The notes beneath the pieces were generated by a model, which saw only the letters and a list, made by a program, of their open reading frames with translations, did not search any database and had not been told where the DNA came from. Shown piece after piece: positions 61,800 through 64,000 of a stretch of 64,000 bases of DNA; positions within the stretch are counted from its first letter, which is position 1, and each line of letters starts with the position of its first letter. The position numbers and the translations under genes are program-made. Origin of the DNA: Synchiropus splendidus (Eukaryota > Chordata > Actinopteri > Syngnathiformes > Callionymidae); assembly GCF_027744825.2 (NCBI RefSeq), contig NC_071342.1, positions 13,721,501-13,785,500 on the forward strand, written 5' to 3'.

Positions 61800-63417
61800 T
61801 AGCGTGTGTACTCCACACGTATCAAGTGTGTCCTGTTTCAACTCGCTGCATGGTTTGGTCACTTGTCTGGTTTCGTCTTTTAGAACTGTTTTCAATAGTT
61901 ATTCAGCCAAGGAGAACTTTCCCCCGTGGTGGACAATAAATACCTATGCTATTCCACAAGGATTGTTAAATTAATTCATATTTCTCGTGGAACATATCAT
62001 GACATTGACACACAGGTTGCAGACAAGATTGTGATCGTGCAACATCATGTGATATCACTTGGTGTGGCACAAAATGTGGCAGCGTGAGTATAAAATAAAT
62101 GGTCACATAGGGTTCTGACATCACCTTTAATATAAAAGTGGGAGCTCATAATTGCACCCAGTGCGGCCCTTTGTGGAACAGTTGTCCCAGTCCTGCCCTA
62201 AACCTCATCCTAACTCCAGCCATTTTCGTCGACCATCGGGAAATGCTGCGGGACTAAAAAACATCTGAAAAGCTTCTGTCAAATGCAACGCAGAAAGCTG
62301 ACTTGTGCATGAAAAACTCCCCTGTCTGCTGCCAAGATGACTCGCAAAGAACCTCTTCATGTGACCATGTCAAACATGGGCCACACGGATGATTTTGGCT
62401 GGGAACTTTCTGTTGTGAGGCAGTGGTCACATTTAAAGACCAAACCTACCTCTCAAGTTTCCATTCATTGCTATTTAGTTATGCCTAAAGAGACTTTTAG
62501 ACTAGACTTTTACTAGTTTGTGTGAAAACCTCCCATGTGTGATTTAGACCTCACCATATGTTTGCCCATCCTGGGTGGAAAAAAAGTATGAGACAGCAAA
62601 AAGTTTTAAAGTGCCCCATGATGCTGGGGGCGTTGAACCTTGTGCATCCCTTGTGTTAGAAATGATGACGTGCCACACTGATAGTCTTAATGAGCTGTGC
62701 CAAGAGCCATACCATAATGAAATTTGCTGAAGGCAGAACAGACTGTGGAGGCTTGGCAGAACATCCAGGCATATGGCGAAAACAGCCGCGATTTCCATGG
62801 CAGGTGGCTTGATGTTGCAGATCGGTAAAAGGCTCAGGCACCCTGGGCGACGGCCTTGACAAAGGGTGTGAGAGAGATTCTGCTGAAAGAGGCAAACTAG
62901 TCATGTTTTCTTCTTAACTCTGGCCACTGTTTAGCACGATTTCACCTTAACTGATGGAACTCATGAGGGTGAAACCAGGACTTTTAGATGAGGCAATGTG
63001 CTATTTATGTCTAGTCGGCTACTGTTTTCCATCATGTTGCGTCCTTAAGCAACCATCGCCTTTCACTGCTCTAGCAAGAATTTGTCACATCATCGTGTCC
63101 TCAACCTGAACCATTATTTTAGAGCGTCACAAAGTACCACGTGAGGGGAAACATTCCACTCCATTTAAACACCAGAGTCAACATGCAACACGGAAGGCTG
63201 ACTCTCAAATCAACCTTGGACGTAAGAGTCCACTCAAAATATGTACGATTTCATGAAAGTTGCATCATTCCTATTTGTTGGGATGAAGGTACAAAAACTG
63301 AGATGCGAAGCTCAGGACTTGCACGATTTACCCATTTTACTTCACTTGGTATCAGTCATTTAACTCTTTCTGGGATGACAGCTCCCATAGAAGATACACA
63401 GAAAGTAACACAGAAAG
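61800..63417. other. nrxn1: Large-intron stretch, nothing recognised
   Basis: Non-coding sequence without identifiable repeats or exons. Confidence 0.35.
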
Positions 63418-63628
63418 TAGTGATGGGTTGATGAGGTTTCATGAAACTGGGTCATACTTTTCTGAGACCACTTGATGGTGATGTCTCCGCTATAGTATTT
63501 GGCTTTAACCAACAATTTCAGTGAAACATTTTTAGACCATGAGCGCCACCTACCGAACTCTGAAAATTTGGGGACGGTTTCATCAACCCAAGTAGTACGT
63601 CTTAATGAAACCTCACCAGTCATCAATC
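63418..63628. mobile_element. hAT-type MITE copy, older
   Basis: It begins TAGTGATGGGTTGATGAGG and ends CTCACCAGTCATCAATC. The flanks ACAGAAAG (63410-63417) and ACAAAAAG (63629-63636) agree at 7 of 8. The inverted inner site GCGCCACCTACCGA at 63543-63556 keeps the AGGTGGCGC core (12/14 overall). Confidence 0.75.
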
Positions 63629-64000
63629 ACAAAAAGGATCGTGATGCACACTTAAAACATACCTGGAACCATAAGATTATGACTACTACTGTTACCAAAA
63701 AATACTTCCTGCTTATCTCCTACTTACTTCCCCTTTGTAGTCGATGATGTTTAACATGTGTATTTCAGGAACACAATGGAAATGTAATTCAAATATCTTG
63801 GTTGAAAAGTGTGTAGAGTATGATGTGTAAGAATTTGCTGAGTTTATAGACTGAACCATACTGTACCACATAAGTTCTCAATAAATAATGGAAAATAAGG
63901 GTAAAAGGAATCTTCTCAGGTCACTTAAGCTGTGTGTTGTGTAGCAGAGCATAAGTGAAAGGGGTAACTAAGGCGGTTAATAGTCAAGCTTGTCTTGGTC

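Larger units (their letters stand above)
24990..64000 (+). other. nrxn1: Large nrxn1 intron before LNS2, runs past the window
   Basis: From the GTACTA donor at 24990 to the window end I found no translation resembling LNS2 (which should contain an EEYIATFKGSEYF-like start) or any later neurexin domain. A very long intron at this place is expected from the large size of vertebrate NRXN1. If the 48-nt candidate at 25354 is real, the intron starts at 25402. Contents are listed below; stretches not listed hold nothing I recognise. Confidence 0.75.

Overview
The window is vertebrate nuclear DNA, almost certainly from a teleost fish. It has sparse split coding sequence with GT-AG introns, a long AT-rich intron, many very long (TA)n arrays, AAT and CA microsatellites, and relics of fish-type hAT, Tc1/mariner, RTE-like LINE and tRNA-derived SINE repeats. 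No prokaryotic, viral or organellar gene was seen.

One gene is recognisable: the 5' part of alpha-neurexin-1 on the + strand (nrxn1; the nrxn1a and nrxn1b paralogues cannot be told apart here). A CpG-dense stretch at about 6830-7790 is the probable promoter and non-coding first exon. Exon 2 (8052-9195) carries a 5' leader with several short upstream ORFs, the start codon, signal peptide, first LNS (laminin G) domain and first EGF-like repeat. After a 14.4-kb intron come three in-frame microexons of 18, 30 and 12 nt (23607-23624, 24388-24417, 24978-24989). They encode EENDTE, GLAHLMMGDQ and GKSK, the alternatively spliced SS1 insert between EGF1 and LNS2. Every junction is phase 1, so any combination of inclusion and skipping keeps the frame. 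A fourth exon-like segment of 48 nt (25354-25401) has the same phase, stays open and has good splice sites; it is the best candidate for something undescribed. The exon that starts LNS2 was not found, so the last 39 kb is treated as one unfinished intron.

Layout: 1-6830 upstream intergenic DNA with a SINE relic, a MITE fragment and a (TA)n array; 6830-8051 promoter, exon 1 and intron 1; 8052-9195 exon 2; 9196-23606 intron 2 with a Tc1/mariner relic, hAT-like repeats and unique-looking blocks; 23607-25401 SS1 microexon cluster; 25402-64000 large intron with a degraded LINE, MITE copies, a tandem duplication and simple repeats.

Two other signals deserve attention. First, the 12-nt microexon begins with GTAAAAG, so joining it to any upstream exon (all end in AAG) recreates a 5' splice site: a recursive-splicing design. 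Second, a dispersed hAT-type MITE family (about ten copies or fragments, TAGTG...CACTA ends, 8-bp target duplications) carries inner sequences that fit the CTCF core consensus, in one copy as a perfect inverted pair. All assignments come from reading the sequence and from recalled family knowledge; no database search was possible.
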